Positions 38,593 through 49,567 of a stretch of 64,000 nt of DNA are shown in pieces. Origin of the DNA: Ancylobacter novellus DSM 506 (GTDB lineage: Bacteria; Pseudomonadota; Alphaproteobacteria; Rhizobiales; Xanthobacteraceae); contig NC_014217.1 in assembly GCF_000092925.1 (NCBI RefSeq), positions 1,116,001-1,180,000 on the forward strand, read 5' to 3'. The notes under the pieces are model-generated. The model did not search any database. It was not told where the DNA came from and saw nothing but the letters and a program-made list of their open reading frames with translations. The position numbers were made by a program, and so were the translations under genes. The stretch's first letter is position 1. Every line of letters starts with the position of its first letter.

Positions 38593-40110
38593 ATGAGCCC
38601 GAACATGTGGGAGGCAGGCCACGGCCTGGTCGCAGGCGCGCCTATCGCCGTCATCGACATCGGCTCGAACTCGGTGCGCCTCGTCGTCTATGAACGGCTG
38701 TCGCGCAGCCCGACGCCGATCTTCAACGAGAAGGCGTCCTGCGGCCTCGGCCGCGAGGTGGCGACCACCGGCCGGCTCAATCCCGATGCGGTGGAGAAGG
38801 CGCTCGCCACGCTGCGCCGCTTCCGCGTGCTCTGCGACCGCATGGGCGTCGGCCGGCTGATCGTGCTCGCCACCGCCGCCGCGCGCGACGCCTCCAACGG
38901 GGCGGAGTTCGTCGCCGCCTGCTCGGAGATCTGCCGCACCGAGGTCGAGCTGCTCTCCGGCAAGCGCGAGGCGCAGCTCTCCGGCCTCGGCATCATCTCC
39001 GGCGTGCACCACGCCAATGGCGTGGTCGGCGATCTGGGCGGCGGGTCGCTGGAACTCGCCGACCTGCATGGCCACCGCATCGGTGCCGGCGTGACCTTCC
39101 CGCTCGGCGGCCTCGCCTTGCAGGACACGTCCGGCCGCTCGCTGAAGAAGGCCGAGAAGATCGTCAAGGAGCTGCTCTCCAAGGAGACACACCTGGAGCA
39201 TCTGAAGGGCCGCACCTTCTACGCCGTCGGCGGCACCTGGCGCGCGCTGTTCCGGCTGCACATGTTCCAGCGCGGCTACCCGCTGCATGTGATGCACGGC
39301 TACGTCATCCCCGCCAAGGAGGCGCTGGAGTTCTGCCGGCTCGTGCGCCGCGTGCCGGTCGACACGCTCTCGCGCATCGACACCGTCTCCGACGTGCGCC
39401 GGCCGCTGCTCGCCTATGGCGCGCTGGTGCTGGAGCACATCATCCGCATCGGCAAGCCGGCAAACATCTATCTCTCGGCGCAGGGCGTGCGCGAGGGCCG
39501 GCTGTTCGAGCTGCTGACCGACGACGAGAAGAAGTCCGACCCGCTGATCACCGCCACCACCGAGCTCAACGAGGTGCGTTCGCGCTCGCCGGAGCATGGC
39601 TGGGAGCTGGTCGAGTGGACCGACCGCTTCATGCATTCGACCGGCATCGACGAGAGCGCCGAGGAGAAGCGGCTGCGCCACGCGGCCTGCCTGCTGTCGG
39701 ACATAAGCTGGCGGGCGCATCCCGATTATCGCGGCGAGCAGAGCCTCAACCTGATCGCCCATGCCGCCTTCATCGGCGTCGACCATCCCGGCCGCGCCTT
39801 CTTGGCGCTGGCGATCTACTATCGCCATGTCGGGCTGATCGACGAGGACCTCTCCCCGCGCATCCGCGAGCTGGTCTCGGCCCGCTTTCTCGACCGTGCC
39901 CGCATTCTCGGCGCGGCGATGCGGGTCGGCTACATCCTCTCCGCCGCCATGCCCGGCACGCTGCCGCAGACGCCGCTTCTCGTCGAACGCGGCAAGGTGG
40001 CGCTGCATCTCAAGGGCGATCTCGCCCCGCTCGGTGGCGACCGCGTCGTCAACCGGCTGCGCACGCTGGGCCGGCTGATCGGACGCGAGTCGGCGATCGT
40101 GACGAACTGA
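38593..40110 (+). CDS. ppx: exopolyphosphatase (Ppx/GppA family)
   Basis: Hydrolyses polyphosphate or pppGpp; the two activities cannot be separated by sequence here. The 505-residue ASKHA-fold protein has the phosphate-loop AVIDIGSNSVRLVVYE near the N-terminus, the GDLGGGSLEL motif and a C-terminal HD-like helical region. The start follows the ppk stop by four bases. The ppk-ppx pairing supports a polyphosphate role. Confidence 0.94.
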   Translation: MSPNMWEAGHGLVAGAPIAVIDIGSNSVRLVVYERLSRSPTPIFNEKASCGLGREVATTGRLNPDAVEKALATLRRFRVLCDRMGVGRLIVLATAAARDASNGAEFVAACSEICRTEVELLSGKREAQLSGLGIISGVHHANGVVGDLGGGSLELADLHGHRIGAGVTFPLGGLALQDTSGRSLKKAEKIVKELLSKETHLEHLKGRTFYAVGGTWRALFRLHMFQRGYPLHVMHGYVIPAKEALEFCRLVRRVPVDTLSRIDTVSDVRRPLLAYGALVLEHIIRIGKPANIYLSAQGVREGRLFELLTDDEKKSDPLITATTELNEVRSRSPEHGWELVEWTDRFMHSTGIDESAEEKRLRHAACLLSDISWRAHPDYRGEQSLNLIAHAAFIGVDHPGRAFLALAIYYRHVGLIDEDLSPRIRELVSARFLDRARILGAAMRVGYILSAAMPGTLPQTPLLVERGKVALHLKGDLAPLGGDRVVNRLRTLGRLIGRESAIVTN

Positions 40111-40114
40111 GCGG

Positions 40115-41272
40115 CTAGCCCGCCGGCCGGTCGAGCGCGATGACGCGCCCGCGCTGCATGGCCAGCGCCAGGTGGCCGGACTTCAGCGCCAATGCCCGCT
40201 CGCCGAACAATTCGCGCCGCCAGCCATGCAGCGCCGGCACATCCGGCTCGTCCTCCGAGGCGATGCGCTCCAACTCGTCCACCGTGGCGATGACCTTGGC
40301 GGCGACGCCGTGCTGCTCGGAGGTCATGCGCAGCAGCACCTTGAGCAGCTCGACCGTCGCCGAGGCGCCATTGGAGAGCGGCTTGTCGCGCTCGATGCGC
40401 GGCAGGGTCTTCGGGTCGCGGGCAAGGCCTGCCTTCACCGCCTCGACGATCTGCTCGCCGGCGCGGGAGCGCTCGAAGCCCTTGGGGATCGAGCGCAACT
40501 GGCCGAGCCGCTCGGCGGTGGTCGGGTGCTGGGAGGCGATCTCGCCGATCACGTCGTCCTTGAGGATGCGCGAGCGCGGCGTGTCGCGCGACTGCGCCTC
40601 GCGTTCGCGCCAGGCGGCGACCTCCATCAGCACGGCGAGGTCCTTCGGCTTGCGGGCGCGCGAGCGCAGCCGTTCCCAGGCCCGCTCCGGCTCCTGCCGG
40701 TAGGTGTCGGGCGAGGTGAGCACCGCCATCTCCTCGCCGACCCAGTCGGCGCGGCCGCGCTTCTTGAGGTCCGCGTCCAGCTTGAGGAAGACGTCGCGCA
40801 GATGGGTGACGTCGGCCTCGGCATAGGCGATCTGCGCCGCCGAGAGTGGGCGCCGCGACCAGTCGGTGAAGCGCAGCGACTTGTCGAGCACCTCGCCGGT
40901 GATGCGCTGCACGAGCTGGTCGTAGGAGATGGAATCGCCATGGCCGAGCACCATGGCGGCGACCTGTGTGTCGAACACCGGGTGCGGGATGATGCCGGCG
41001 AGGTGCCAGACGATCTCGATGTCCTGCCGGCCGGCATGGAAGACCTTCAGCACCTTCTCGTCCGACATCAACGCGAAGAAGGGGGCGAGATCGATGCCGT
41101 CGGCCACGGCGTCGACCACGATCGCTTCCTCGACGCTGGCGAGCTGCACCACGCACAGCTTCGGCCAGAAGGTGGTCTCGCGCAGGAATTCGGTGTCGAC
41201 GGTGATGAAGGGGTGGCGGGCCAGCCGTTCGCAGGCCGCACTCAGGGTGTCGGTGGTCGTGATCATGTCCAT
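40115..41272 (-). CDS. rnd: ribonuclease D
   Basis: 3'-5' exoribonuclease involved in tRNA 3'-end maturation. The 385-residue product has the DEDD exonuclease motif I TVDTEF (Asp26, Glu28), further acidic motifs in [11 protein letters not shown] and the YAEADVTHL segment, then HRDC-like helical domains. It converges on ppx with four bases between stops. An alternative start two codons downstream (ATG) is equally plausible. Confidence 0.94.
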   Translation of the reverse strand: MDMITTTDTLSAACERLARHPFITVDTEFLRETTFWPKLCVVQLASVEEAIVVDAVADGIDLAPFFALMSDEKVLKVFHAGRQDIEIVWHLAGIIPHPVFDTQVAAMVLGHGDSISYDQLVQRITGEVLDKSLRFTDWSRRPLSAAQIAYAEADVTHLRDVFLKLDADLKKRGRADWVGEEMAVLTSPDTYRQEPERAWERLRSRARKPKDLAVLMEVAAWREREAQSRDTPRSRILKDDVIGEIASQHPTTAERLGQLRSIPKGFERSRAGEQIVEAVKAGLARDPKTLPRIERDKPLSNGASATVELLKVLLRMTSEQHGVAAKVIATVDELERIASEDEPDVPALHGWRRELFGERALALKSGHLALAMQRGRVIALDRPAG

Positions 41273-41413
41273 GCTGAATTGTTACATATCGGAGTCGAGC
41301 CGCCGATACGACCCAGAATCGTGCCGCAATCGTCGGCAAGTGTTACCTGCCGCCGGCCTGGGACCGAGCGATTCGAACGCCGACCTCACCGACCTCCCAA
41401 GGGGACCCCTTTC

Positions 41414-41884
41414 ATGAACAAGACGATCCTTGCTCTCGCCGCCGTCGCGTTTGCCGCCGGCGCGGCCGTGCCGGCCCACGCCGCCGACCGCGTCACCGTC
41501 GGCGTGCTGGTGTGCAGCGTCGGCTCCAGCATCGGCATGGTGGTGGAATCCAAACAGCCTCTGAACTGCACCTTCAAGCCGACCGACGGTCCGATCTCGA
41601 CCTATACTGGCGTGATCCAGCGCGTGGGCCTCGATCTCGGCGCCACCGGCGCGGGCATGATGACCTGGGGCGTCGCCTCCGTGTCGAAGAATGTCGCGCC
41701 GGGCGCGCTGGCCGGCAAATATGCCGGCGTGTCGGGCGACGTGGCGCTCGGCGTCGGCGTCGGCGCCAATGCGCTGGTCGGCACCGACCGCTCCTTCGCG
41801 CTCAATCCGCTCTCGGTCGAGGGCAGCGTCGGCGCCTCGCTGGCGCTGGGCGTCGCCGAACTGACGCTGAACTACGCGCCCTGA
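41414..41884 (+). CDS. DUF992 family exported protein
   Basis: A 156-residue protein with a clear signal peptide ending near PAHAAD, then a DUF992 domain containing two cysteines (VLVCSVGSS and LNCTFKP), Gly-rich strands and the motif SRx-free [17 protein letters not shown]. The family is common in Rhizobiales and has no established function. It is probably periplasmic or outer-membrane associated. It lies between rnd and aspS, with a terminator after it. Confidence 0.85.
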   Translation: MNKTILALAAVAFAAGAAVPAHAADRVTVGVLVCSVGSSIGMVVESKQPLNCTFKPTDGPISTYTGVIQRVGLDLGATGAGMMTWGVASVSKNVAPGALAGKYAGVSGDVALGVGVGANALVGTDRSFALNPLSVEGSVGASLALGVAELTLNYAP

Positions 41885-41943
41885 GCGGCGCCGGCGACGG
41901 GCCTTCAAGGCCCGCCGTCCTTGACAAAGCCGAGCCCGACATG

Positions 41944-41977
41944 CACCCCTCCGCGCGCCCCACGCGAGGGGTGTTTT
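41944..41977 (+). terminator. Rho-independent terminator of the DUF992 gene
   Basis: CACCCCTC and GAGGGGTG pair across a 14-base loop, followed by TTTT. A second hairpin (GGGCCTTcaAGGCCC) is just upstream at about 41899-41913. Confidence 0.65.
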
Positions 41978-42021
41978 CGTGTCTCCGCCAAGGATGGCGG
42001 CCAATTTTTCGGGATTACGTC

Positions 42022-43794
42022 ATGCACCGCTATCGCTCGCATACCTGTGGAGCCCTTCGCGCAAGCGATGTCGGCACCACCGCGCGGCTCTCCGGCTGGT
42101 GCCACCGCATCCGCGATCATGGCGGCGTGCTGTTCATCGACCTGCGCGACCATTACGGGCTGATGCAGGTCGTCGTCGATCCCGACAGCCCGGCCTTCAA
42201 GCTGGCCGAGACCGTGCGCGCGGAATGGGTGATCCGCGTCGACGGCCGCGTGCGCCTGCGCCCGGCCGGCACCGAGAATCCCGAGCTGCCCACCGGCCAG
42301 GTCGAGGTCTACGCCACCGAGATCGAGGTGCTGGGCGCCGCTGCCGAGCTGCCGCTGCCTGTGTTCGGCGATGTCGAGTACCCGGAGGAGACGCGGCTGC
42401 GCTACCGCTTCCTCGACCTGCGCCGCGAGAAGCTGCACAAGAACATCATGACCCGCGGCGCCATCATCGACGCCATGCGCCGGCGCATGAAGGGGCAGGG
42501 CTTCTTCGAATTCCAGACGCCGATCCTCACCGCTTCCTCACCGGAGGGCGCGCGCGACTTCCTGGTGCCGAGCCGCCTGCATCCGGGCAAGTTCTACGCC
42601 CTGCCGCAGGCGCCGCAGCAGTACAAGCAGCTGATCATGATGAGCGGCTTCGACCGCTACTTCCAGATCGCGCCCTGCTTCCGCGACGAGGACCCGCGCG
42701 CCGACCGCCTGCCGGGCGAGTTTTACCAGCTCGACCTGGAGATGAGCTTCGTCGAGCAGGAGGACGTGTTCGCCGCGGTCGAGCCGGTGATCACCGGCGT
42801 GTTCGAGGAGTTCGCCGACGGCAAGCCGGTGACCAAGAACTGGCCGCGCATCCCCTATGCCGTGTCGATGCAGAAATACGGCACCGACAAGCCGGACCTG
42901 CGCAACCCCATCGAGATGCAGGACGTCTCCGAGCATTTCCGCGGCTCGGGCTTCAAGGTGTTCGCGCGGCTGCTGGAAGCCGAGCAGAACCGCGTCTGGG
43001 CGATTCCCGGCCCGACCGGCGGCAGCAGAGCCTTCTGCGACCGCATGAACTCCTGGGCGCAGGGCGAAGGCCAGCCGGGGCTCGGCTACATCATGTGGCG
43101 CGAAGGCGGGGAGGGCGCCGGCCCGATCGCCAACAATATCGGCCCGGAGCGCACCGCCGCGATCCGCGACCAGCTCGGCCTGAAGGAGGGCGATGCCGCC
43201 TTCTTCGTCGCTGGCGACCCGGCGAAGTTCGTGAAGTTCGCTGGCGCCGCCCGCACCAAGGTGGGCGAGGAGCTGAACCTCGTCGATCATGACCGCTTCG
43301 AGCTGGCCTGGATCGTCGACTTCCCCTTCTACGAGTGGAGCGAGGACGAGAAGAAGATCGACTTCTCGCACAACCCCTTCTCGATGCCGCAGGGCGGGCT
43401 CGACGCGCTGAACGGGCAGGACCCGCTGACCATCAAGGCGTTCCAGTACGACATCGCCTGCAACGGCTACGAGATCGCCTCCGGCGGCATCCGCAACCAC
43501 CGCCCCGAGGCGATGGTGAAGGCGTTCGAACTGGCCGGCTATGACGAGCAGGAAGTGGTCGAGCGCTTCGGCGGTCTCTACCGCGCCTTCCAGTACGGCG
43601 CGCCGCCGCATGGCGGCATGGCGGCCGGCGTCGACCGCATCGTAATGCTGCTCTGTGGCACCACGAACCTGCGCGAGATTTCGATCTTCCCGATGAACCA
43701 GCAGGCGCTCGACCTGCTCATGGGCGCGCCGAACGAGGCCAGCCCCAAGCAGCTGCGCGAGCTGCACATCCGCACGAACATCCAGGAGAAGTGA
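42022..43794 (+). CDS. aspS: aspartyl-tRNA synthetase
   Basis: Charges tRNA-Asp with aspartate. The 590-residue bacterial-type class II enzyme has an N-terminal OB-fold (residues 1-105), catalytic motif 2 [15 protein letters not shown], the bacterial GAD insertion domain, and motif 3 in [14 protein letters not shown]. Many alphaproteobacterial AspRS enzymes also charge tRNA-Asn; whether this one does cannot be decided here. The upstream frame is open but shadows DUF992. Confidence 0.97.
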   Translation: MHRYRSHTCGALRASDVGTTARLSGWCHRIRDHGGVLFIDLRDHYGLMQVVVDPDSPAFKLAETVRAEWVIRVDGRVRLRPAGTENPELPTGQVEVYATEIEVLGAAAELPLPVFGDVEYPEETRLRYRFLDLRREKLHKNIMTRGAIIDAMRRRMKGQGFFEFQTPILTASSPEGARDFLVPSRLHPGKFYALPQAPQQYKQLIMMSGFDRYFQIAPCFRDEDPRADRLPGEFYQLDLEMSFVEQEDVFAAVEPVITGVFEEFADGKPVTKNWPRIPYAVSMQKYGTDKPDLRNPIEMQDVSEHFRGSGFKVFARLLEAEQNRVWAIPGPTGGSRAFCDRMNSWAQGEGQPGLGYIMWREGGEGAGPIANNIGPERTAAIRDQLGLKEGDAAFFVAGDPAKFVKFAGAARTKVGEELNLVDHDRFELAWIVDFPFYEWSEDEKKIDFSHNPFSMPQGGLDALNGQDPLTIKAFQYDIACNGYEIASGGIRNHRPEAMVKAFELAGYDEQEVVERFGGLYRAFQYGAPPHGGMAAGVDRIVMLLCGTTNLREISIFPMNQQALDLLMGAPNEASPKQLRELHIRTNIQEK

Positions 43795-43800
43795 GGGCTT

Positions 43801-44056
43801 TCGTCATCCCGGCCGAGCGCAGCGAGAGCCGGGATCGCGCGCCGCCAACTGAGAGCGATCCCGGATATTGCCTCTGGCAATTCCGGGATGACGGCTCCCA
43901 CCTGATGACCCTCATGGCCGGGCCTGACCCCGAAGTCAGCTGTTGCCGACTTCGGCCGCCTCGATAAGGAACTCGGGCGGGCCCGAGTTCCGGCCACCCA
44001 GTGACTGGGCGCGCCCGGTCACCTGGGTCCCCGGGTCAAGCCCGGGGATGAGGGAA
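43801..44056. repeat. cluster of REP-like palindromes
   Basis: The stretch between aspS and the AsmA-like gene is packed with palindromes: CATCCCGG...CCGGGATG (43804-43891, containing two smaller hairpins), CCGAAGTC...GACTTCGG (43930-43955), AACTCGGGC-gg-GCCCGAGTT (43970-43989), an imperfect CCAGTGAC...GTCACCTGG pair (43998-44026) and CCCCGGG-tcaag-CCCGGGG (44029-44047). No gene is present. This looks like repeated insertion of short extragenic palindromes at a convergent gene boundary. Confidence 0.75.
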
Positions 44057-44076
44057 AGTGGCAGAATCTCCCCTCG

Positions 44077-46065
44077 CTACTTCTCCAGCACCTTCACGTC
44101 GACCTCGTCGACGATGCCGAGCGGATCGTCGCTCTGCAGCGCCTCGAGGATCATCATCAGCGGCAGCGGCTCGGCGCGCGGGGTGATGCGCAAGGCGAGC
44201 GTACTCATCGGCTGCTGGATGAAGCCGACGAAGGCCTGCACGGCGGGGCCGAGCTCGGGCCGGTCGGCCACGGTTTGCGACAGCAGCAGTTCGGCGAAGC
44301 CGGCAAAGAGCTGGCGGATCTCCTCCGGCTTGATGCCCTGTTCCCGCGCCGCCTCTTCGAGCTTCTGCTCGTAGAGGCCGGAATCGGTGACGGTGATGTC
44401 CAGCGAGCCGAGATTGACCGCGCCGGCGCCGGCCAGCGCCTCGTCGGGCTGCGGCGAGAAGACGGAATCGTCGACGTCGTTCAGCGACAGCTTGGCCGAG
44501 ACGGCGAAGGCATCCGACACTTCGAGGTAGAACGGGTCGAGCGTGGCAGTGCGCTCGGCCTCGTTCCAGCGGGCGTTCACGTCCATCGCGACATTGACCC
44601 GCTTCATCTGGTCCGGCACCAGCGCGAAGGCGGTGTTGCCCGGGTCGACGGCGGTGGTCGGGCCGGTCATGCGCAGCGTGGCGGAGAGGCTCGTCGGCAG
44701 GGCGTCGGTCTCGCCGGTCCAGGAGACCGCCAGCTTGTCGACCGTCAACGGCTCGCCGCTGCCGGTCGGCGCCTCGGCATCGTCGAGCTCGACCGTGCCG
44801 ACCATGCTGAACAGCGGCGCCGGCCAGCCGACGAGGGAGCGCGGATCGGTGGTCAGCCCCGCTGCCACCTCCATCATGGCGCCGGGCCGCAGCCCGCCGA
44901 TCAGCAGCCGCTCGACGCGGAACGGCTTGCCGTCCGCCTCCGTGCCCTCCAGCCGTTCCAGCGACAGCTTTTCGAGGCGGCCGGAATCGAGCGGGCCGGC
45001 CTGCAGCGAGGCGAGGGTGGCCTTGCTGCCGTCCGGCTCGGTGCCCTCCATGCCGTCGAAGGTGATGGAGGCGATATTCAGACCGTCATAGAGGCCGGCC
45101 ATGGCGCGCATGAGCTCGGCGGTCTCCTCAGGCGAGGGATTCTCGTCGCGCGACGCCAACTCCTGAATGCGGCGGCCCATCTCCAGCAGTTCCTCGGCCG
45201 GGATGACCGAGGGCCGGATGGCGACGTCGCGCACCGTCAGCGAACGCCAGCTCTGGCGCAGGCCGGCATCGGTGACGACCTCGTAGCCGTCGACCGAGAT
45301 CGCACCGTAGACGGTGCGGAACTCGTCCACCGCCTGCCGGCGCTCGGGATCGAGCATCAGCAGCATGGCGCCGACATCGATGCCCTCGGCGCTGATGCGG
45401 CCGAGCGAGCCGTGCCCGGCATTCGTCGGCGCGCCGCCGATGGTGAAGCGCGAGGGCTCCATGCCGGCGGTGGCGAAGCGGCCGTCCGCCAGACGCTCCA
45501 GGCCGACGGCGCCATGGATCACGTCCGTCTCGATGCAGGAATCGCCGGCCCCCGAACGGGTGGAGACGGTGGATTCGGGAATGATGATCCGGTCGGCGTT
45601 AACCTTCTCGAAGAAGCCAAGTGCCACCTGCCACGCCGTGCCCCCGCCCGGCACCTCCGCCGGCATCTCCAGCGCGGCGATGTCGAGACGCGGCGCGCGG
45701 TAGCTGGCCTCGATGGCCGGGGCCAGCGGCAGCGGCCCGTCGAAGGCGATGCCCTGGATCGCCACATGCTTGGCGAAGACGCGGCTCGGCGAGGGGCGCT
45801 CCACCCCGGTGGCGAGGAAGGAGGCGATCTTCAGCGATCCCTGACCCGGCGCGGCAACGGCGAGGTCGTGCATCTCGAAGCGCCCCTCGAACACGTCGTA
45901 ATCGACCTCGCCGGCCTGGGCCTCCATGCCGTTCGCCCTGAGGTTGGCGAGCACCGCCTCGACATGGCTGCGCGCGAGATGGCCGACGAGGAGGTTGAAG
46001 CCGAAGTAGCCGCCGACACCGGCGACAAGGAGAGCGACGAAAGCAACGACGAATGTCTTGCGCAT
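44077..46065 (-). CDS. AsmA-like / DUF945-like large periplasmic hypothetical protein
   Basis: A 662-residue protein with one N-terminal membrane segment (TFVVAFVALLVAGVGGYFGF) and a long periplasmic body made of repeated beta-rich units, such as ITFDGMEGTEPDGSKATLAS and KLSLERLEGTEADGKPFRVE, which resemble each other. The architecture resembles AsmA or YdgA/DUF945 proteins, but I cannot assign it firmly. The start at 46063-46065 gives MRKTFVVAF. It is divergent from maeB. Envelope maintenance is a guess from architecture only. Confidence 0.65.
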   Translation of the reverse strand: MRKTFVVAFVALLVAGVGGYFGFNLLVGHLARSHVEAVLANLRANGMEAQAGEVDYDVFEGRFEMHDLAVAAPGQGSLKIASFLATGVERPSPSRVFAKHVAIQGIAFDGPLPLAPAIEASYRAPRLDIAALEMPAEVPGGGTAWQVALGFFEKVNADRIIIPESTVSTRSGAGDSCIETDVIHGAVGLERLADGRFATAGMEPSRFTIGGAPTNAGHGSLGRISAEGIDVGAMLLMLDPERRQAVDEFRTVYGAISVDGYEVVTDAGLRQSWRSLTVRDVAIRPSVIPAEELLEMGRRIQELASRDENPSPEETAELMRAMAGLYDGLNIASITFDGMEGTEPDGSKATLASLQAGPLDSGRLEKLSLERLEGTEADGKPFRVERLLIGGLRPGAMMEVAAGLTTDPRSLVGWPAPLFSMVGTVELDDAEAPTGSGEPLTVDKLAVSWTGETDALPTSLSATLRMTGPTTAVDPGNTAFALVPDQMKRVNVAMDVNARWNEAERTATLDPFYLEVSDAFAVSAKLSLNDVDDSVFSPQPDEALAGAGAVNLGSLDITVTDSGLYEQKLEEAAREQGIKPEEIRQLFAGFAELLLSQTVADRPELGPAVQAFVGFIQQPMSTLALRITPRAEPLPLMMILEALQSDDPLGIVDEVDVKVLEK

Positions 46066-46226
46066 ACGGGTCCGACCTGAGAAGGACGAGGGGCGGCCGA
46101 CAGAGCCGCACCGCCTGGGAGGGCACAATAAACCACCGCCGGAAGGCGGGCATTACAAAATGGGAAAGGCGTTGTGCCGCGGGCGAGAATCCCTATGCTC
46201 CGCCGGCACTCCGGGAAGGGAATGTC

Positions 46227-48506
46227 ATGGCCTCGTATATTTCCGATGATCTGCGCTCGGGCGCGCTGGTCTACCACCGTCTGCCGCGTCCGGGGAAGCT
46301 GGAGATCCAGCCGACCAAACCGCTCGCCAATCAGCGCGATCTGGCCCTTGCCTACACCCCCGGCGTTGCCGCCGTTTGCGAGGCGATCGCCGCCGACAAG
46401 CCGCTCGTCGGCGAACTCACCGCCCGCCAGAACCTCGTCGCCGTCGTGTCGAACGGCACCGCCGTGCTCGGCCTCGGCAATATCGGGCCGGAAGCCTCCA
46501 AGCCGGTGATGGAAGGCAAGGCGGTCCTGTTCAAGAAGTTCGCCGGCATCGACGTTTTCGACATCGAGATCAACGCGCTCGAGCCCGACCATGTGGTGAA
46601 CGTGGTGGCGGCTCTGGAGCCGACCTTCGGCGGCATCAACCTCGAAGACATCAAGTCGCCCGAGTGTTTCGAGATCGAGACCCGGCTGCGCGAGGTGATG
46701 AACATCCCGGTGTTCCATGACGACCAGCACGGCACGGCGATCATCGTCGCGGCGGCCATCGTCAACGCACTGTTCCTCGGCGACAAGAAGCTGGAGGACG
46801 TGAAGATCGTCACTTCCGGTGCCGGCGCGGCGGCGATCGCCACGCTGAACCTCCTGGTGTCGATGGGCGCCAAGCGCGAGAACATCTGGGTCACCGACAT
46901 CGAAGGCGTGGTCTATACCGACCGCAACGTCTTGATGGACCCCTACAAGGCGGCCTTCGCGCAGCCGACCGATAAGCGCACGCTCGCCGAGGCCATCGTC
47001 GGCGCCGACATCTTCATCGGCCTTTCCGCCGGCGGCGTGCTCAAGCCCGAAATGCTGAAGTCCATGGGCGAGCGCCCGCTGATCATGGCGCTGGCCAATC
47101 CGACGCCGGAGATCATGCCCGACCTCGCCCGCGAGGCGCGGCCCGACGCCATGATCTGCACCGGCCGCTCGGACTTCCCGAACCAGGTCAACAACGTCCT
47201 GTGCTTCCCCTTCATCTTCCGTGGCGCGCTCGATGCGGGCGCGACCACCATCAACGAGGAGATGAAGATCGCCGCGGTGCACGCCATCGCCGGCCTGTCG
47301 CGCGAGACGCCTTCCGACGTCGTCGCCCGCGCCTATGGCGGCGAGACGCCGGTGTTCGGGCCGAACTCGCTCATTCCCTCGCCCTTCGATCCGCGCCTGA
47401 TCCTGCGCATCGCCCCGGCGGTCGCCAAGGCGGCTATGGAATCGGGCGTCGCCAACCGGCCGATCGCTGATTTCGACGCTTATCAGGAGCAGCTCGACCG
47501 GTTCGTGTTCCGCTCCGGCCTGGTGATGAAGCCGATCTTCGCGCTCGCCAAGCAGGCGCCGAAGCGCGTCATCTATGCCGAGGGCGAGGATGAGCGCATC
47601 CTGCGCGCCGCCCAGGTGGTGGTGGAGGAGGGGCTCGCCCGTCCGATCCTCATCGGCCGTCCGTCGGTGATCGAGACGCGGCTCGAGCGCTTCGGCCTGT
47701 CGATCCGGCCGGGCCGCGAGTTCGACCTCATCAATCCCGAGGACGATCCCCGCTACCGCGACTATGTGCAGACCTATGTCGATATTTCCGGGCGCCGCGG
47801 CATCACGCCGGAGCTCGCCCGCACGCTGGTGCGCACCACCCCCACCGTGATCGCGGCGCTCGCCGTGGTGCGGGGCGATGCCGATACCATGCTGTGCGGC
47901 GTCGAGGGACGCTTCATCCGGCATCTGCGCCACATCCGCACCATCATCGGCATCTGCCCCGGCGTGCGTGACGTTGCGGCGCTGTCCATGCTGCTGACGC
48001 AGAAGGGCGCCTTCTTCCTCTGCGATACTCAGGTGACCCCCGACCCCACCGCCGAAGATCTCGCCGAGATGGCGCAGCTCGCGAGCGCGCATGTGCGCCG
48101 CTTCGGCATCGAACCGAAGGTTGCGCTGCTCTCGCATTCCGATTTCGGCAGCCGCGACGACGACAGCGCCAAGAAGATGCGCCACACGCTCGACCTGCTG
48201 CTGGAGCGCGCGCCCGACTTGATGGTCGACGGCGAGATGGAAGGGGACAGCGCGCTGGTGCCGGAGATGCGCGAGCGCGTGCTGCCCGGCTCGCGGCTGC
48301 AGGGCGTCGCCAACATATTGGTCATGCCCAATCTCGACGCCGCCAACATCGCCTACCAGATGGTGAAGGTGTTCGGCGATGCGCTTCCCGTCGGGCCGAT
48401 CCTGCTCGGCACGAAGCGGCCGGCGCACGTCCTCACCCCGTCGGTGACGGCGCGCGGCGTCGTGAACATGACCGCCATCGCCGTCGTCGAGGCGCAGGGC
48501 GCCTGA
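46227..48506 (+). CDS. maeB: NADP-type malic enzyme with phosphotransacetylase-like domain
   Basis: Decarboxylates malate to pyruvate. The 759-residue product has the malic enzyme N-domain (residues 1 to about 160, with [16 protein letters not shown] at the start of the NAD-binding half), the NAD(P) domain to about 430, then a phosphate acetyl/butyryltransferase-like domain that regulates rather than catalyses in known MaeB proteins. NADP preference is inferred from this architecture. The start [17 protein letters not shown] at 46227 is preceded by GGGAAGGG. Confidence 0.93.
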   Translation: MASYISDDLRSGALVYHRLPRPGKLEIQPTKPLANQRDLALAYTPGVAAVCEAIAADKPLVGELTARQNLVAVVSNGTAVLGLGNIGPEASKPVMEGKAVLFKKFAGIDVFDIEINALEPDHVVNVVAALEPTFGGINLEDIKSPECFEIETRLREVMNIPVFHDDQHGTAIIVAAAIVNALFLGDKKLEDVKIVTSGAGAAAIATLNLLVSMGAKRENIWVTDIEGVVYTDRNVLMDPYKAAFAQPTDKRTLAEAIVGADIFIGLSAGGVLKPEMLKSMGERPLIMALANPTPEIMPDLAREARPDAMICTGRSDFPNQVNNVLCFPFIFRGALDAGATTINEEMKIAAVHAIAGLSRETPSDVVARAYGGETPVFGPNSLIPSPFDPRLILRIAPAVAKAAMESGVANRPIADFDAYQEQLDRFVFRSGLVMKPIFALAKQAPKRVIYAEGEDERILRAAQVVVEEGLARPILIGRPSVIETRLERFGLSIRPGREFDLINPEDDPRYRDYVQTYVDISGRRGITPELARTLVRTTPTVIAALAVVRGDADTMLCGVEGRFIRHLRHIRTIIGICPGVRDVAALSMLLTQKGAFFLCDTQVTPDPTAEDLAEMAQLASAHVRRFGIEPKVALLSHSDFGSRDDDSAKKMRHTLDLLLERAPDLMVDGEMEGDSALVPEMRERVLPGSRLQGVANILVMPNLDAANIAYQMVKVFGDALPVGPILLGTKRPAHVLTPSVTARGVVNMTAIAVVEAQGA

Positions 48507-48810
48507 CGCCCGCGCGCCGCGCCTTCGCCACAGTGCCGCCGCCCGCCTTAATTTTTCCGGTGGGCGGAGGCGGCGGCGCAAAACCCCGTGCCGCAACGGA
48601 ACCGAAGATGACTTCCGAGTATCGTGATCGAATTGTGGCCATTGTTGCCGTGGAATTGCCACATTCTTGACCAAGCTGTGCGCAGCACGAGTTTGGCCGA
48701 ATGACTGGGCCGCCCCTTGGGCGAGCAGCTTCTTCCCAAAAGTCGGCTGGAATCGGCGGGTCCACGGGCTCGCCGGCTGTCACATCCTGGGTCTCGAAGG
48801 TTCTTATCTA
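48507..48810. other. long leader of the first cold-shock gene
   Basis: These 304 bases hold no convincing gene. A long untranslated leader is typical of cold-shock genes, whose RNA folding responds to temperature. A weak GC-rich inverted repeat (about 48536-48574) directly after maeB might act as its 3' end. Confidence 0.4.
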
Positions 48811-49023
48811 ATGGCGGATACCGGCACGGTTAAGTGGTTCAACGAGCAGAAGGGCTACGGCTTCATCCAGCCCGACAGCGGCGGCAAGGACGTGTTTGTC
48901 CACATCAGCGCGGTGCAGCGCTCGGGCCTGCAGGGCCTGCGCGACGGCGAGAAGATCTCCTTCGAGCTGCAGACGGACCAGCGTTCGGGCAAGACCTCGG
49001 CGGTCAACCTGCGCCCGCTGTAA
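48811..49023 (+). CDS. cold-shock protein (CspA family), first copy
   Basis: A 70-residue single OB-fold protein that binds single-stranded RNA and DNA. RNP1 is KGYGFIQP and RNP2 is DVFVHISA. It differs from the second copy downstream at only a few positions over the whole chain. The ATG at 48811 is the only start that fits the family length. Whether it is cold-induced cannot be told from sequence. Confidence 0.96.
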   Translation: MADTGTVKWFNEQKGYGFIQPDSGGKDVFVHISAVQRSGLQGLRDGEKISFELQTDQRSGKTSAVNLRPL

Positions 49024-49074
49024 CGGCCGGCTCGACTGCGAGAGCGGACTGTTCTGTCCGTTTTGATTGAATAC

Positions 49075-49110
49075 AATGTCGCCGTTCCTTCGCGAAACGG
49101 CGACATTTCT
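49075..49110 (+). terminator. terminator of the first cold-shock gene
   Basis: AATGTCGCCGTT and AACGGCGACATT form a perfect 12-pair stem across a nine-base loop, followed by a short T tract, about 50 bases after the stop. Confidence 0.75.
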
Positions 49111-49313
49111 GCTTTGAGTGGCCGACTTATACCATCGGCGCCCCTTGCAAAGACGGCGGCAGGCGCTAGTCTCCTGCCCCAGACTTTGGCTGGACTCTGG
49201 GCCGTTTCACCTGTCACGCGCGGGTGCACGTTCAGCTCTTCTTCCAAATTCGACCCAGCGGCGGGGACGTGTCCCCGCTGAATGTGCAACATCGATGCGA
49301 GAGACTACCGACT

Positions 49314-49529
49314 ATGTCTACCCAGACCGGCACCGTTAAGTGGTTCAACGACCAGAAGGGCTACGGCTTCATCCAGCCGGATGGCGCGGGCAAGGACGTG
49401 TTCGTCCATATCAGCGCGGTCCAGCGTTCGGGCCTGCAGGGCCTGCGCGACGGCGAGAAGGTGTCCTTCGAGCTGCAGACCGACCAGCGTTCGGGCAAGA
49501 CCTCCGCGGTCAACCTGCGCGTCGGCTGA
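49314..49529 (+). CDS. cold-shock protein (CspA family), second copy
   Basis: A 71-residue paralogue of the preceding protein with the same RNP motifs (KGYGFIQP, DVFVHISA) and an identical central stretch SAVQRSGLQGLRDGEK. Differences cluster at the first three residues, around residues 12-27 and at the C-terminus. It has its own leader of about 200 bases and its own terminator, so the two copies are separate transcription units despite tandem arrangement. Confidence 0.96.
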   Translation: MSTQTGTVKWFNDQKGYGFIQPDGAGKDVFVHISAVQRSGLQGLRDGEKVSFELQTDQRSGKTSAVNLRVG

Positions 49530-49567
49530 TAGCCGTCCCGGAGGCTGCGGCCTTCGCACAGAATGGA

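Noticed and set aside
43801..44056. CRISPR-like repeat array
   Set aside because: The palindromes differ from one another and lack constant repeat and spacer lengths; no cas genes are present.
48601..48670. Possible operator palindrome GTGGC...GCCAC in the cold-shock leader
   Set aside because: Short and imperfect, likely by chance in GC-rich DNA.
45831..48674. 947-codon minus-strand frame opposite maeB
   Set aside because: Antisense to a clear malic enzyme gene, rich in His/Arg/Ala as expected for a shadow.
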